DNA from: Sphingopyxis yananensis
Lineage (GTDB): Bacteria; Pseudomonadota; Alphaproteobacteria; Sphingomonadales; Sphingomonadaceae
Direction of reading: 5' to 3'
DNA: 64,000 nt
Assembly: GCF_020687785.1 (NCBI RefSeq)
Contig: NZ_JAJEWI010000008.1
Coordinates: 434,001-498,000, forward strand
The notes below the pieces were generated by a model that worked only from the letters and a program-made list of their open reading frames with translations, did not search any database and was not told where the DNA came from. Made by a program: the position numbers and the translations under genes. Every line of letters starts with the position of its first letter. Within the stretch, counting starts at the first letter, position 1. Shown here piece by piece: positions 63,672 through 64,000 of the stretch.

Positions 63672-64000
63672 TCGATATAGGCCGCGCTAATGGTGACAGC
63701 ATCGTCGTCCCATGCCGGAACAGCGGCCGCATTCATCGGCACCATGAAGCGTTTGCCATCAGGGCGTTCGATTTCCAAAATATCACCAGCGCCGAAATTT
63801 TCGACGGTATGCACCACGCCCACATCAACCCCATCCGTGGATTTGCACGGCAGGCCGATCAGGTCATGATGATAATATTCCCCCTCTGCCAAATCCGGCA
63901 GAGCAGAACGCGGAACCGTTAACACCGTGCCGCGCATCGCTTCTGCCGCGTTGCGGTCGGTGATTTCCGCAAAAGATGCGACCGCGCCTTGGTTGGCGGG
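63668..64000 (-). CDS. rimM: Ribosome maturation factor RimM (partial, N-terminus beyond window)
   Basis: The visible 110 codons are the C-terminal part of RimM, which binds S19 and assists 30S head assembly. The segment from the window edge reads [20 protein letters not shown], continuing to the PRC-barrel domain ([43 protein letters not shown]). The frame is open to the edge with no stop, so the gene continues outside. It overlaps trmD by four bases. Confidence 0.95.
   Translation of the reverse strand, partial: PANQGAVASFAEITDRNAAEAMRGTVLTVPRSALPDLAEGEYYHHDLIGLPCKSTDGVDVGVVHTVENFGAGDILEIERPDGKRFMVPMNAAAVPAWDDDAVTISAAYIE

Overview
The window looks like a chromosomal segment of an alphaproteobacterium, most likely order Sphingomonadales. 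I infer this from the moderately high G+C coding sequence, from alphaproteobacterial hallmark genes (a DivL-type pseudokinase, a TrcR/DUF1013 regulator, AddA/AddB, a DUF1192 protein) and from sphingomonad-style neighbourhoods (rimM-trmD-rplS, MerC next to a Zur-like Fur protein, sucC next to etfBA). No rRNA, tRNA, CRISPR array, insertion sequence, prophage or integrase is visible. It reads as core chromosome, not an island.

Layout. 1-12244 lies on the minus strand: the first codons of an acyl-CoA dehydrogenase, a kinase-like phosphotransferase, a crotonase with an altered catalytic residue, a DUF389 membrane protein, etfA/etfB behind a palindromic operator, sucC, a class A beta-lactamase-like lipoprotein, a class I aminotransferase, and a fused PabB-PabC for p-aminobenzoate. 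12602-18058 is plus strand: acyl-CoA ligase, TetR regulator, MerC protein, Zur-like regulator, class I fumarase. 18136-22706 is mostly minus: a DUF481 outer-membrane protein, an MBL hydrolase with trcR, and a quinone oxidoreductase. 22852-37247 is plus: DUF1192, NADP-glutamate dehydrogenase, ClpA, methionine aminopeptidase, a PQQ/heme alcohol dehydrogenase, glnB-glnA behind an NtrC/sigma-54 type control region, an M20 peptidase, an aldehyde dehydrogenase and argJ.

37327-48761 is a tightly overlapping minus-strand operon read divL, tsaE, amgK, murU, addB, addA, trxA. It combines cell-cycle signalling, tRNA t6A synthesis, peptidoglycan recycling, double-strand-break repair and redox. Upstream is ahcY with its own terminator. 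50879-57675 holds a small secreted protein, YqgE, a peroxiredoxin, AMP nucleosidase, an ACE-like M2 peptidase, an alpha/beta hydrolase and an HCCA-isomerase-like protein. 57804-60918 is a marR-emrA-emrB efflux operon with a striking promoter/operator. 60981-64000 returns to housekeeping genes: asd, rplS, trmD and a truncated rimM.

Themes: acyl-CoA and electron-transfer metabolism (acyl-CoA dehydrogenase, crotonase, etfBA, acyl-CoA ligase), nitrogen assimilation (gdhA, glnB, glnA, argJ) and cell-cycle control (divL, trcR). I found no clearly undescribed multi-gene system. The most informative observations are regulatory: a probable leaderless marR whose start is covered by a perfect operator; two NtrC-like sites three helical turns apart before a sigma-54 promoter; a palindrome in the etfBA promoter spacer; and a dyad abutting the aldehyde dehydrogenase -10 box. 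The Tyr-for-His DivL and two unannotated micro-ORFs are also worth checking.
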